From NCBI RefSeq assembly GCF_027889715.1, contig NZ_JAPJZH010000021.1:19264-83263 (forward strand): a stretch of DNA of 64,000 bases, read 5' to 3'. How positions within the stretch are numbered: the first letter of the stretch is position 1; every line of letters begins with the position of its first letter. The position numbers and the translations under genes are program-made. The stretch comes from Allohoeflea poritis. Lineage in GTDB: Bacteria > Pseudomonadota > Alphaproteobacteria > Rhizobiales > Rhizobiaceae. Positions 28,229 through 37,172 of this stretch are shown here, piece by piece. The notes under the pieces were generated by a model. That model was given only the letters and a program-made list of their open reading frames with translations, did no database searches and was not told where the DNA came from.

Positions 28229-28783
28229 ATGAGATCATTGAATGCGACCCCGACATCAAGGGCGATGGCGGCCCTGCGCGTTGCGGCCTTCGTCGCCGCC
28301 GGCCTGCTGCTGACGGTCCTGTCCGCCTGCAGCATCACAGGCGACAGGAGCGCACAGGTAACGGACGTTCCGGTCAATCGCGGCGCGGCGCTCTCGCAGA
28401 TCAATGCCTATCGGGCAAGCAACGGGCTGCCGCAGGTCACGCTCGATCCGCAGCTCGACGCCCTTTCGCAGGAGATGGCGCGTATCATCGCCCGCAACGA
28501 CAGCATGAATACACGTCTCCATAGCGCGAGGGGACTGTCGGGACGGCTCGACCGCGGCGGTTATCCGACCTATGCGGGCGCGGAAAATCTCGGCGCCGGA
28601 TACCGGACATTCGAGGAGGCGATGGTCGGCTGGAAGGGATCCGCCGACCATGACAAGAACCTCTTGAACAAGCACGTCACGCGCATCGGCATCGCGCGGT
28701 CGCAGCGGCCGGACGGCAAGTACCGCAATTTCTGGGTTCTTATTCTGGCAAGGCCCGTGGAAGACGGCAGGCCGGTTCTTTAG
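28229..28783 (+). CDS. CAP/SCP domain lipoprotein
   Basis: The 184-residue protein has a signal peptide with a lipobox (LLTVLSAC, Cys about residue 35) and a CAP domain: INAYRASNGLPQVTLDPQLD, AENLGAGYRTFEEAMVGW, and HDKNLLNKHVTRIGIA. The family is exported and its bacterial members have unclear roles at the envelope. An AGGGA precedes the ATG, which lies seven bases after the GntR stop, so it could be read on the same transcript by run-through. Confidence 0.85.
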   Translation: MRSLNATPTSRAMAALRVAAFVAAGLLLTVLSACSITGDRSAQVTDVPVNRGAALSQINAYRASNGLPQVTLDPQLDALSQEMARIIARNDSMNTRLHSARGLSGRLDRGGYPTYAGAENLGAGYRTFEEAMVGWKGSADHDKNLLNKHVTRIGIARSQRPDGKYRNFWVLILARPVEDGRPVL

Positions 28784-28880
28784 AAAAATCACAAATGTGC
28801 ACTCGGCTCCGAAGGGGGCGTGACACCCTTCCGACAATCCGATAGACGGATTGCGTCAATAACCGACGAGCGGCCATTTC

Positions 28881-29708
28881 ATGCAAGAGATTTCCGAAGA
28901 AGAAGACGTAATTCCCATGCGCAAGCGCGCGACCCGTATTCTGAGGATCGTGGTCCCGCTGGCGATCCTGCTTTATCTGCTTCCGGTGTTGACGATCGTT
29001 TTCCTGGTTTGCGGGCTTCTCGATGTCGGCCGGCACCGCCGGATCACAAAGCCGATCGCCAAGCTCTATTTCACCGGCAATGGAATCCCGACCTGGCTGC
29101 TTTCGCCGGTCAACCTGTTCTTTGACCTGATCTCATTCCGCAACAAATACGTCTACCGCCTCGAGGATTTTCCCGGGGAAGAGCGGGCTGAGATCGAGAG
29201 CGTCCTAAAAACCTTCGACGACAACAGGCAGGAGATCATTGCCGACGTCAAGGAGAAGATGGGCGAAAAGAAACGCGGAATGCTGTTCTACAAATGGTAT
29301 GACAAGAACACGAACGACTCCGTCGCCGCGTTCAACGAGGACTTCACCTACGTGAAGACCATCGGCGTTTCCGCCTTCAGCGAGAAGGAGGCGACGTCAC
29401 GGCACTTCGGACCGCTGCGCCTGACCATCCGGGTTCTCTACAACCTGACGCCCTTCGAAAGCGACAATGTCTATATCGAGGTGGACGGCAAGAAGCACTT
29501 CTGGCACGACGATCCGTTGTTCATTTTCGACGACACGCTGGAACACTGCTCGGTCAACCAGGAAGACCAGGAGCGCTACTGCGTCTTTGTCGATGTGCTG
29601 CGCCCGTCGAGTTTCCCGGGGCTGCAGAACGCCATCATGCGGATCCTGCAGACCATCTTCATCAACTTCAACGGCATCTTCTACAAGAACTGGTCGTTCC
29701 TGAAATAG
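28881..29708 (+). CDS. Aspartyl/asparaginyl beta-hydroxylase-like membrane protein
   Basis: The 275-residue protein has one or two N-terminal membrane segments (about residues 20-48) and a cupin-type AspH domain: FGPLRLTIRVLYNLTP, KKHFWHDDPLFIFDDTLEHC and RYCVFVDVLRP, which hold the probable metal His and the 2-oxoglutarate Arg. Related LpxO enzymes hydroxylate lipid A acyl chains at the cytoplasmic face, so a lipid or envelope substrate is possible. Two starts are plausible: ATG 28881 and ATG 28917. It meets the aminotransferase gene tail to tail with no bases between the stops. Confidence 0.75.
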   Translation: MQEISEEEDVIPMRKRATRILRIVVPLAILLYLLPVLTIVFLVCGLLDVGRHRRITKPIAKLYFTGNGIPTWLLSPVNLFFDLISFRNKYVYRLEDFPGEERAEIESVLKTFDDNRQEIIADVKEKMGEKKRGMLFYKWYDKNTNDSVAAFNEDFTYVKTIGVSAFSEKEATSRHFGPLRLTIRVLYNLTPFESDNVYIEVDGKKHFWHDDPLFIFDDTLEHCSVNQEDQERYCVFVDVLRPSSFPGLQNAIMRILQTIFINFNGIFYKNWSFLK

Positions 29709-31064
29709 CTATACGGCAGCCGCTAGACCCGCGTCCAGTCCGGCAAGGATACGGTCCACGTCTTCCTCGCTGATGATCAGCGGCGGCGACATCAGGATAT
29801 TGTGGCCCGACACGCGCACCATGACGCCGTTTTCGTAGGCGACTTCCGCGACGGTTGACGCAACGGCCTTGTCGGCGGGCGCCTTTGTGGCGCGATCCGA
29901 GACAAGTTCGACTGCCGTCATCAGACCGTGGCCGCCCCGCACGTCGCCGATGAGCGCGTGCTTGTCCATCAGTTTGTGGACACCGGCGAACATCTGCTCG
30001 CCGCGCGCGGCCGCGTTTTCGGCGACGTTGAGCCGTTTCGTCTCGGCAAGGCAGGCGATGGCCGCGGCCGCACCGACCGGGTGGGCCGAATAGGTATAGC
30101 CGTGGCCGATATTGCCGGTGCCGGTCGTGTCGGCCTCGAAGGCCTCTGCGATGGTCTCGGAAATCATCGCCGCGCCGAAGGGGAAATAGCCGTTGGTGAT
30201 GGCCTTTGCCAGGCACATCATGTCCGGCTTGACGCCCCAGTGGCGCGAGCCTGACCAGTGCCCGGTGCGGCCGAAGCCGGTAATCACCTCGTCAGCGATG
30301 AGCACGATACCGTTACGCGTGCAGATCTCCCGCACCATCGGCATGAAACTTTCATGCGGCGGAATGATGCCGCCGGCACCCAGCACCGGTTCCATGATGA
30401 AGGCGGCTATGGTTTCGGCGCCCTGGAAGGCGATCTCGTCCTCCAGCGCCTGCGCGCACAATTGCGCGAGCCGTGCCGGATCACTCTCGTTGAACGGGTT
30501 GCGGTAGGTGTAGGGCGCGGGGATGTGGTAGCAGCCCGGCAGCATCGGCTCATAGGCCGTGCGGAAACGCGCATTGCCGTTTACCGAGGCCCCGCCCATA
30601 TGGGTGCCGTGATAGCCCTTTTTCAGGGACAGAAACTTGGTACGGCCCGGTTCGCCCCGGACCTTGTGGTACTGGCGCGCAAGGCGCAGGGCCGTTTCGA
30701 CCGAATCGGAACCGCCCGAGGTGAAGAAGGCGCGGCCAAGCCCGTCGGCGCCGAACCATTCCTGCAATTCCCAGGAAAGCTCGATGGCGGCGTTGTTGGA
30801 GGTCCCGGCAAAGGCCGAATAATAGGGCAGGGCATCCAGTTGGCCCGAGATCGCCTGTTTGACCGGGTCGCACGAATAGCCGAGATTGACGTTCCACAGG
30901 CCGCCGACCGCGTCAACGGTCTCGTGCCCGTCAATATCGGTGATGCGCACGCCCGATGCGCCGGTGATGATCTGCGGTGTCTTGACCCTCAGCTGTCCGG
31001 GATGGCCCATCGGATGCCACAGGAACTTGGCGTTGTTTTCCTTCAGGAAATTCGAATCCTTCAT
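29709..31064 (-). CDS. Class III aminotransferase (PLP-dependent)
   Basis: The start is the ATG at 31064, with AGGAGA six bases upstream; the frame is open further up through the HAD gene but is a shadow there. The 451-residue enzyme has FFTSGGSDSVETALRLARQY, KGYHGTHMGGASV, the PLP-contacting Asp in IADEVITGFGRTG and the Schiff-base Lys in CLAKAITNGYFPFGA. Omega-amino acid or amine to pyruvate activity is typical. Its start overlaps the HAD stop (ATGA). The aldehyde it would release could be oxidised by the dehydrogenase encoded in the divergent operon. Confidence 0.9.
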   Translation of the reverse strand: MKDSNFLKENNAKFLWHPMGHPGQLRVKTPQIITGASGVRITDIDGHETVDAVGGLWNVNLGYSCDPVKQAISGQLDALPYYSAFAGTSNNAAIELSWELQEWFGADGLGRAFFTSGGSDSVETALRLARQYHKVRGEPGRTKFLSLKKGYHGTHMGGASVNGNARFRTAYEPMLPGCYHIPAPYTYRNPFNESDPARLAQLCAQALEDEIAFQGAETIAAFIMEPVLGAGGIIPPHESFMPMVREICTRNGIVLIADEVITGFGRTGHWSGSRHWGVKPDMMCLAKAITNGYFPFGAAMISETIAEAFEADTTGTGNIGHGYTYSAHPVGAAAAIACLAETKRLNVAENAAARGEQMFAGVHKLMDKHALIGDVRGGHGLMTAVELVSDRATKAPADKAVASTVAEVAYENGVMVRVSGHNILMSPPLIISEEDVDRILAGLDAGLAAAV

Positions 31065-31720
31065 GCGATTTCTCCTGTGATCTCGAGCAGGCCGAGCGCC
31101 TGCGCATAGCCGGCTGCGGGCTTCGATACGTCGAAATGGACGGTTTGCATGCCGACGGCTTTCGCGCCGGCAATGTTGCGCGCCTGGTCGTCGACAAAGA
31201 CACAATCTGCCGCGGCGATGTTCAGCGCGTCGATGCAGGCCTCGTAGGCTCTGCGGTCGGGTTTGAGGATATGCGTGTAGGTCGCGTCATGAATGACGTC
31301 GAACGTCCGCAGAAACGGCAATTTGTTCCGGAATTCGGCGCCATAGAACAAATCGAGCTCGTTCGAAAGGATGGCGAGCGCAACGCCTGCATCACGGGCG
31401 CGGTCGATGGCGGAAATTGCTTCGGGGCGGATGACCGGCATCGGATCGGCGCCGCGCGCGGCAATGACGAACTGTGCCATTTCCGTCCAGTCTTTGCCGG
31501 CGAGTTCCGCGACTTCGCGCGTGCGCTGCTGCCAGTATTGCCGCTCGGTGATCTCATCGGCCTGCATCGATTGCCAGAGCGGGTCGCCGTCCGGGTCGAA
31601 CGGCCCGCGCCATGTCAGCGTCCCGGCGGCAAGGCCAAGCGCCTTTTCCGTCAGCGCGTGGGTTTCGAACAGGGTGCGTGTGACGACGCCGCCGAAATCG
31701 AGCACAAGCGCTTTTCTCAT
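31061..31720 (-). CDS. HAD family hydrolase
   Basis: The 219-residue protein has the nucleophile Asp in LVLDFGGVV; the second Asp of the usual DxD is Gly, a variant common in some HAD branches. LAILSNELDLFYG gives motif II and KPDRRAYEACIDALN with VFVDDQARNIAGA gives motifs III and IV. It lies between the IclR and aminotransferase genes with four-base overlaps on both sides, so the three are one operon. A phosphatase or dehalogenase-type reaction on a pathway intermediate is likely. Confidence 0.85.
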   Translation of the reverse strand: MRKALVLDFGGVVTRTLFETHALTEKALGLAAGTLTWRGPFDPDGDPLWQSMQADEITERQYWQQRTREVAELAGKDWTEMAQFVIAARGADPMPVIRPEAISAIDRARDAGVALAILSNELDLFYGAEFRNKLPFLRTFDVIHDATYTHILKPDRRAYEACIDALNIAAADCVFVDDQARNIAGAKAVGMQTVHFDVSKPAAGYAQALGLLEITGEIA

Positions 31721-32496
31721 GCTGCCGTCTCCTCGTTTCCGGCTTCGGGCGCTACACCACCCCAGGCTCTGGTAATGTCGCTTGCCGCTTTCCGGATGAT
31801 CTTGTGGGCTTTGCTGCGGAACGCGTCGGTAACGCGCGAGGAGGGCGTTGCGATGCCGACGGCGCCTGTGACGCTGCCATCCGAGGCGAAAATCGGCCCC
31901 GCCATACCGTAAACGCCGTCCTCGAAAGCTTGGTCGATTTCCGCGATGCCGGTTTTCCGGACATTGTCGAGGTGCGAAAGAATCCTGGAGGCGTCGGTGA
32001 TTGTGTGATCGGTGTAGCTGCGCAACGCGCCGGACAGCGCGGTTCGGGCCTCCTCGACCGGCATGTGGGCGAGGCAGGCGAGCCCGGAGGCCGATGCATG
32101 CAGCGGTATGCGTTCGCCCGCATCCATGTAAACGCGCATGGCGTGCGCGCTTGCCTCGATGAAGTCGATGGTCTCGAGGTGATTTTTGCCAAGCAGCAGC
32201 AGATGCACGGTCTCGCCGCTTTCGGCTGACATGCGTTCGAGGATCGGCTGGGCCGAAGCGCGCTGCGGAAGGCTGGCTTCCCTGATATGGGCCAGCCTCA
32301 ACAGCGCGGGTCCGAGGCGGAAATCGCGGGTTTTCACATTCTGCTCGACAAAGCCGCGATCCGCCAATGCCGTCATCAGTCTGAGCACGGTTGCCTTGTC
32401 GTAGCCGGCCATGCGGGCCAGCTCGCTCAACCCGATCTCGGGTCGCGACTCTGAGAAAAAGTCCAGCAAAGACAGCGCTTTATCGACTGTTCCCAT
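31717..32496 (-). CDS. IclR family transcriptional regulator
   Basis: The 259-residue protein has an N-terminal winged helix (VDKALSLLDFFSES, LSELARMAGYDKATVLRLM) and a C-terminal IclR effector domain (ETVHLLLLGKNHLETIDFIE, IPLHASASGLACLAHMP, GMAGPIFASDGSVTGAVGIA). It heads the aminotransferase operon and diverges from the tripartite transporter operon, so it probably controls both from the 140-base gap. The ligand is presumably the transported carboxylate. Confidence 0.9.
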   Translation of the reverse strand: MGTVDKALSLLDFFSESRPEIGLSELARMAGYDKATVLRLMTALADRGFVEQNVKTRDFRLGPALLRLAHIREASLPQRASAQPILERMSAESGETVHLLLLGKNHLETIDFIEASAHAMRVYMDAGERIPLHASASGLACLAHMPVEEARTALSGALRSYTDHTITDASRILSHLDNVRKTGIAEIDQAFEDGVYGMAGPIFASDGSVTGAVGIATPSSRVTDAFRSKAHKIIRKAASDITRAWGGVAPEAGNEETAA

Positions 32497-32579
32497 CGTT
32501 CACCGAATGCTCCTCCTCGTCGTGCATGTGTTTTTTCTTGACAGATAAGCGGATTCAATTCAAGCTAAAAATAAACCAG

Positions 32580-32598
32580 CGGTTCAAATATTAAACCG
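32580..32598. promoter_or_regulatory. Candidate IclR operator
   Basis: The gap between the divergent IclR and transporter genes has an imperfect palindrome CGGTTCAAATATTAAACCG with eight-base arms (one mismatch) around ATA. A TTGACA lies at 32538-32543, but no good -10 box was found at standard spacing. Position and symmetry suggest an operator, but the link to IclR is inference. Confidence 0.4.
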
Positions 32599-32636
32599 AT
32601 AGATGAAAAATAGGATGCTTTTCCAGGGAGGATGAT

Positions 32637-33572
32637 ATGCGCAGACTGATTTCGACCGCCGCGATTGCGGCAATGGCGGCCACAAGCCTCGGAATGACGG
32701 CGGCAACGGCCGAATATCCGGAAAAACCGGTTTCCTTTGTCGTGCCGTTCCCGCCGGGCGATCTTGAAGACGTCATCACGCGGATGATTGCCGAGGATTT
32801 TCAGGCAAAATACGGTGTCGCGGCAGCCGTCATCAACAAGCCGTCCGACGGCGGACCGTTCCCGGGCGCCGCCGAAGTGGCCGTCGCGCCGCCGGATGGA
32901 TACACCATCGGCTCCTTTGTCGTGGGCATTCCCGTTGTCGGCCCGCAGGTCGGCATTCCCGAGCTCAATCCGGACCCGTTCGAGCCGCTCGGCATTTTTG
33001 TCACCTATCCGTTCGTCATGGCATCGGCCAAGAACAGCGGCATCGACACGGTCGAAGACCTGAAGGGAACCGACGACAAGGTGCTTGGCCATTTCGGCTC
33101 ATTCCTCATTCCCACGCAGGTGTCCTTTGCCATGGCAAAGCAGATGGGTTTCGAGTGGGGATCCGAGGCGGCCTTTGACGCGCTCGACTGCAACACGCTG
33201 GCATCGGGCGATGTCGACGTGATCAACACCACGCTGCAGCTCATCCTGCCGTGCCTTGAGGATGTCAATGTGATCGCCTCGATCACCGGCGAGCGCATCG
33301 CCAAGACCCCCGACACGCCGACCGTCGGCGAACTCGATCCGAGCCTTGCCATATCGCTGTGGAACGGCCTGTTCGTTCACAAGGACACGCCGCAGGACGT
33401 GCGCGACAAGATCATTGCCGTCGCCAGCGAGACCGTGATGTCGGACCGCGCCCAGGAAGTCGCCAGGAACACCGGTGCGCAGATCTACTGGCTCGGCGCC
33501 GATGAATCGGCCGCGCAGATCCAGAAGGACATCGCCACCACGGCCGCCATCGAAAAGATGATTGCCAACTAG
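32637..33572 (+). CDS. Tripartite tricarboxylate transporter substrate-binding protein (TctC type)
   Basis: The 311-residue periplasmic protein has a signal peptide (about residues 1-24) and the Bug/TctC fold, with YPEKPVSFVVPFPPGDLEDV at the mature N-terminus, the usual first ligand loop. It binds a carboxylate or similar compound and delivers it to the TctA/TctB membrane complex encoded next. GGGAGG lies shortly before the ATG. It is the first gene of the operon. Confidence 0.9.
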   Translation: MRRLISTAAIAAMAATSLGMTAATAEYPEKPVSFVVPFPPGDLEDVITRMIAEDFQAKYGVAAAVINKPSDGGPFPGAAEVAVAPPDGYTIGSFVVGIPVVGPQVGIPELNPDPFEPLGIFVTYPFVMASAKNSGIDTVEDLKGTDDKVLGHFGSFLIPTQVSFAMAKQMGFEWGSEAAFDALDCNTLASGDVDVINTTLQLILPCLEDVNVIASITGERIAKTPDTPTVGELDPSLAISLWNGLFVHKDTPQDVRDKIIAVASETVMSDRAQEVARNTGAQIYWLGADESAAQIQKDIATTAAIEKMIAN

Positions 33573-33627
33573 GCTTGCGTGGTCGCTGCGCGGGCAGCGG
33601 CCGCCATCTGCCGGGGGAGCGATGGCC

Positions 33628-34173
33628 ATGACGGACAGGACGCCCGATGTCGACGAGATCGCCGCCTCCGAGCGGCTGGGCGGCGACCGGTATTTTGCCT
33701 TTGCGATACTGGTGCTGTCGGCCGGTCTGCTCGCCCTGATCGGCGATCAGACCCAGTGGAAGGGCAACAAGGGCCTTCTCAACGAGCCGGCGTTCTGGCC
33801 GGGCTTGAGCCTGATCGGCATGACGGTCTGCGCCGCCCTCTATCTCGTACAGTCCCTTTCCGCGCACCGCTTTGCCGCATGGGACCGGCGTGAATTGCTG
33901 GTGTGGGTCCGCTGCATCGAATATCCGCTCTGGTTCATGGCCTATGTCTTCATCGTGCCGGTCGTCGGCTATCTGCCGACTTCCGTGATCTTCTGTCCGC
34001 TGCTGGCGCGGCGCATGGGCTACCGCTCGGCGCGCGCGCTGTTGTCGGCGGCCTTGATGGGCGCAGCCATCGTCATGCTCTTCAAGGGGTTGCTTCAGGT
34101 CCGCGTCCCGGGCGGTGCGGTCTACGAAGCCCTGCCGGACGGGCTGCGCAATTTCATGATCCTCTATCTGTGA
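33628..34173 (+). CDS. Tripartite tricarboxylate transporter small membrane subunit (TctB type)
   Basis: The 181-residue protein has four predicted membrane segments (for example FAFAILVLSAGLLALIGD and WFMAYVFIVPVVGYLPTSV), the pattern of TctB. I choose the ATG at 33628 because GGGGAG lies eight bases before it; the ATG at 33622 is only two bases from the site. TctB is poorly conserved, so the call relies partly on position between TctC and TctA. Confidence 0.8.
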   Translation: MTDRTPDVDEIAASERLGGDRYFAFAILVLSAGLLALIGDQTQWKGNKGLLNEPAFWPGLSLIGMTVCAALYLVQSLSAHRFAAWDRRELLVWVRCIEYPLWFMAYVFIVPVVGYLPTSVIFCPLLARRMGYRSARALLSAALMGAAIVMLFKGLLQVRVPGGAVYEALPDGLRNFMILYL

Positions 34174-34182
34174 GCGGCGGCC

Positions 34183-35673
34183 ATGGACGTTCTGTTTGAC
34201 GGATTATCGATCTTGGCCCGCTGGGATGTCGTTGCAGCGCTGCTGATCGGCTCGGTCGGCGGCGTCATCATCGGCGCCATCCCCGGCGTCGGCGCGGCGG
34301 TGGCGATCGCCATCCTGCTTCCTGCCACCTTCTCCTTCGATCCGATCGTCGGCTTGACGGTTCTTCTCGGCATATATGGCTCGTCCATGTATGGCGGCTC
34401 GATACCGGCGATCCTGATCAACACGCCCGGCACGGCCGTCAACGCGCTCACCACCTATGACGGCTATCCGATGACCAGGCGCGGCGAGGGACGGCGCGCT
34501 CTCAGCCTTGCCTATTCGGCATCCTTCTTCGGCGGCATATTCTCGGTCCTGTGCCTTATCGTCCTGTCGCCGCTGCTTGCTGCCATCGCGCCGCATTTCG
34601 GCTCGCGCGAGATCTTCCTGGCGGCGCTTCTGGGTCTTGTGCTTGCCGTCGTCGTGCACCGCGGACAGACGGTCATCGCCGCCTTCCTGGTGTTCTTCGG
34701 CATCTTCATCAACACCATCGGTCTGCATACGGCGACGCTCACGCGTCGCTTCACCTTCGAGCTGAATTTCCTCGCCTCGGGCATCGACCTCATTGTCGTT
34801 GTCCTCGGGCTGTTCGCGCTCAGCCAGGCCTTTGTCCTGCTTGTCGCGCGCGACGACAGCCCCAAGGCCGCGCCGGTCAGCGGCGGGCTTTTCCAGGGAC
34901 TGGGCGAATTGTTCAAATTTCCCGGGACCGCCTCGGCGTCCTCCGGTTTCGGCGTCGTGATGGGCATGATCCCCGGTGTCGGCGAGTTCATGGCGCAGTT
35001 CCTGTCCTATACTTTCGCGCAGCGCCGCTCCAAGACGCCGGAAAAATTCGGCGACGGCGCGCCAGAGGGTCTGATTGCGTCCGAGGCCGCCAACAACGCG
35101 GTGCCGGGCGCGGCGATGATCCCGCTGCTGGCGCTTGGCGTGCCGGGCGAGGCGCTGACCGCGATGATGCTGTCGGTGTTCTACGTGCACAATGTCGTGC
35201 CCGGCCCGCAGCTCTTCCAGAACCAGATGGACTTCGTCATGGCGCTCTATCTGGCGCTGCTGATCCTCAATGTGATGGTGTTGATCTTCCTGCTGTTCTC
35301 CACCAACACGCTGTTGCAGGTGATCCGCATTCCGACCCGGTTCCTTGGCGTCATGATCCTGACGCTTGCCTTTGTCGGCGTCTACTCCCTGCGTAACAGC
35401 GTCTGGGATTGCGCCATCGCCGCCGTTTTCGGCTTTATCGGCTTTGTCTTGAAGCGGCTGCAACTGCCGATCGTTCCGATCATCCTCGGCATGGTGCTCG
35501 GGCGCATCATGGAGGTGAAGCTCAGGGCCTCCATGGCGCGGGTGAAGACGCCGCTGGACTTTATCGACCGGCCGATCGCCTTCATCCTGTTCTGCGCCAT
35601 CGTCATCATCATCGTCATGCACATCAGGACACAGCTGAAGAGCCGCAAAACGGAGACAAACCAAAATGCTTGA
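34183..35673 (+). CDS. Tripartite tricarboxylate transporter large permease (TctA type)
   Basis: The 496-residue protein has about twelve membrane segments and the two TctA signatures GAIPGVGAAVAIAILLP with YGSSMYGGSIPAILINTPGT at the N-terminus and VMGMIPGVGEFMAQFLSY with AANNAVPGAAMIPLLALGVPG in the second half, which reflect its internal repeat. It is the main translocating subunit. The stop overlaps the next aldehyde dehydrogenase by eight bases. Confidence 0.93.
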   Translation: MDVLFDGLSILARWDVVAALLIGSVGGVIIGAIPGVGAAVAIAILLPATFSFDPIVGLTVLLGIYGSSMYGGSIPAILINTPGTAVNALTTYDGYPMTRRGEGRRALSLAYSASFFGGIFSVLCLIVLSPLLAAIAPHFGSREIFLAALLGLVLAVVVHRGQTVIAAFLVFFGIFINTIGLHTATLTRRFTFELNFLASGIDLIVVVLGLFALSQAFVLLVARDDSPKAAPVSGGLFQGLGELFKFPGTASASSGFGVVMGMIPGVGEFMAQFLSYTFAQRRSKTPEKFGDGAPEGLIASEAANNAVPGAAMIPLLALGVPGEALTAMMLSVFYVHNVVPGPQLFQNQMDFVMALYLALLILNVMVLIFLLFSTNTLLQVIRIPTRFLGVMILTLAFVGVYSLRNSVWDCAIAAVFGFIGFVLKRLQLPIVPIILGMVLGRIMEVKLRASMARVKTPLDFIDRPIAFILFCAIVIIIVMHIRTQLKSRKTETNQNA

Positions 35674-37150
35674 CCAGCAGCGTATCGATACCCTGCGAAG
35701 CGAACCCGTAGCGGCGCGAAAACTGTTCATTGACGGTCAGTGGCAATCCGGCAGCGGCGGCGTGCTCGAGGTGCTGAGCCCGATCGACGGGTCCGTGCTG
35801 ACGACCATCGAGCGCGCATCCGCCGATGACATGACGCGGGCGATCGCTTCAGCGCGTACCGCCTTCGACGATGGCCGCTGGTCGCGGCTTGCCCCGGCCG
35901 GCCGCAAGAAGGTGCTGCACCGGCTCGCCGACCTGATCGAACGCGAGGCGCTGGCCCTGTCGGTACTCGGCGTGCGCGACAACGGCACGGAAATCAACAT
36001 GGCCTTCAAGGCCGAAAGCGGCTCGGCCGCCGGCACATTCCGCTACTACGCCGAGGCCATCGACAAGGTCTATGGCGAGATCGCGCCGACAGATGAAAAC
36101 ATCCTGGCGCTGGTTCACAAGGAGCCGGTCGGCGTCGTCGGCGCGATCGTGCCCTGGAATTTCCCGCTGATGATCGGCGCCTGGAAGATCGCTCCGGCCC
36201 TGGCCGCCGGCAACAGCATCGTCCTGAAGCCCGCGGAAACCGCGTCATTGTCGCTGCTGCGGCTGGCCGAACTCGCATCGGAGGCCGGCCTGCCGGACGG
36301 CGTCTTCAATGTCGTCACCGGCAAGGGTTCGGTCGTCGGCGAGGCGTTGGCCCTGTCGATGGATGTCGACGTGCTGGCTTTCACCGGTTCGGGAGCGACG
36401 GGCCGTCGTCTGCTTGAATATGCGGCGCGTTCCAACCTGAAACGTTGCTATCTGGAGCTCGGCGGCAAGTCCCCCAACATCGTCTTTGCAGATGCGCCGG
36501 ACCTCGACCGGGCGGCCGGCGTCTCGGCATCCGGCATCTTCCGCAATTCGGGTCAGGTCTGCGTCGCCGGCTCGCGCCTGCTGGTCCAGCGCGAGATCCA
36601 TGACGATTTCGTTGCCGCGCTGGCAAAGCGCGCCGAGGCCTTCCGGGTCGGCGATCCGCTCGACCTTGGCAGCGATATCGGCGCCGTCAACAGCCTCGCC
36701 CAGCTCGAAGGTGATCTCGCATTCGTCGCCACGGCTGAGAAGGAGGGCGCCGAGCGCGTGACCGGAGGCAACAGGATCCTCGAGGACACAGGCGGCTATT
36801 ACATGCAGCCGACCGTGCTGACGGGCGTCGGCCCGCGCGATACGGTCGCCCAGGAGGAAGTGTTCGGCCCGGTGCTGGCCGTGATCCCCTTTGACAGCGA
36901 GGACGAAGCCATTGCCATCGCCAATGACAGCAATTTCGGACTTGCCGGCGCGGTCTGGACGTCCGACCTTTCCCGCGCCCATCGCATGGTCCGGCGCGTC
37001 AAGACGGGTGTCATCCACGTCAACACCTATGGCGGCGCCGATGCCACCGTGCCGCTGGGCGGCGTGAAACAGTCCGGCAACGGCCACGACAAGTCGCTGC
37101 ATGCGCTGGACAAGTATTTTGATCTGAAGACGGCCTGGATTCAGCTCTAG
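35666..37150 (+). CDS. Aldehyde dehydrogenase
   Basis: The 494-residue full-length ALDH has VPWNFPLMIGAWKIAPAL, LELGGKSPNIVFADAPD, and the catalytic Cys in NSGQVCVAGSR near residue 297, then EEVFGPVLAVIPF. GGAGA precedes the ATG, which lies inside the end of tctA. It is probably the catabolic enzyme for the compound imported by the transporter, or for the aldehyde from the divergent aminotransferase. Confidence 0.88.
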   Translation: MLDQQRIDTLRSEPVAARKLFIDGQWQSGSGGVLEVLSPIDGSVLTTIERASADDMTRAIASARTAFDDGRWSRLAPAGRKKVLHRLADLIEREALALSVLGVRDNGTEINMAFKAESGSAAGTFRYYAEAIDKVYGEIAPTDENILALVHKEPVGVVGAIVPWNFPLMIGAWKIAPALAAGNSIVLKPAETASLSLLRLAELASEAGLPDGVFNVVTGKGSVVGEALALSMDVDVLAFTGSGATGRRLLEYAARSNLKRCYLELGGKSPNIVFADAPDLDRAAGVSASGIFRNSGQVCVAGSRLLVQREIHDDFVAALAKRAEAFRVGDPLDLGSDIGAVNSLAQLEGDLAFVATAEKEGAERVTGGNRILEDTGGYYMQPTVLTGVGPRDTVAQEEVFGPVLAVIPFDSEDEAIAIANDSNFGLAGAVWTSDLSRAHRMVRRVKTGVIHVNTYGGADATVPLGGVKQSGNGHDKSLHALDKYFDLKTAWIQL

Positions 37151-37172
37151 ACCGAAGAAACGGGATTGCGCC

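Noticed and set aside
34204..35730. 508-codon minus-strand frame opposite tctA
   Set aside because: Charged, low-complexity translation typical of antisense to a membrane protein gene.
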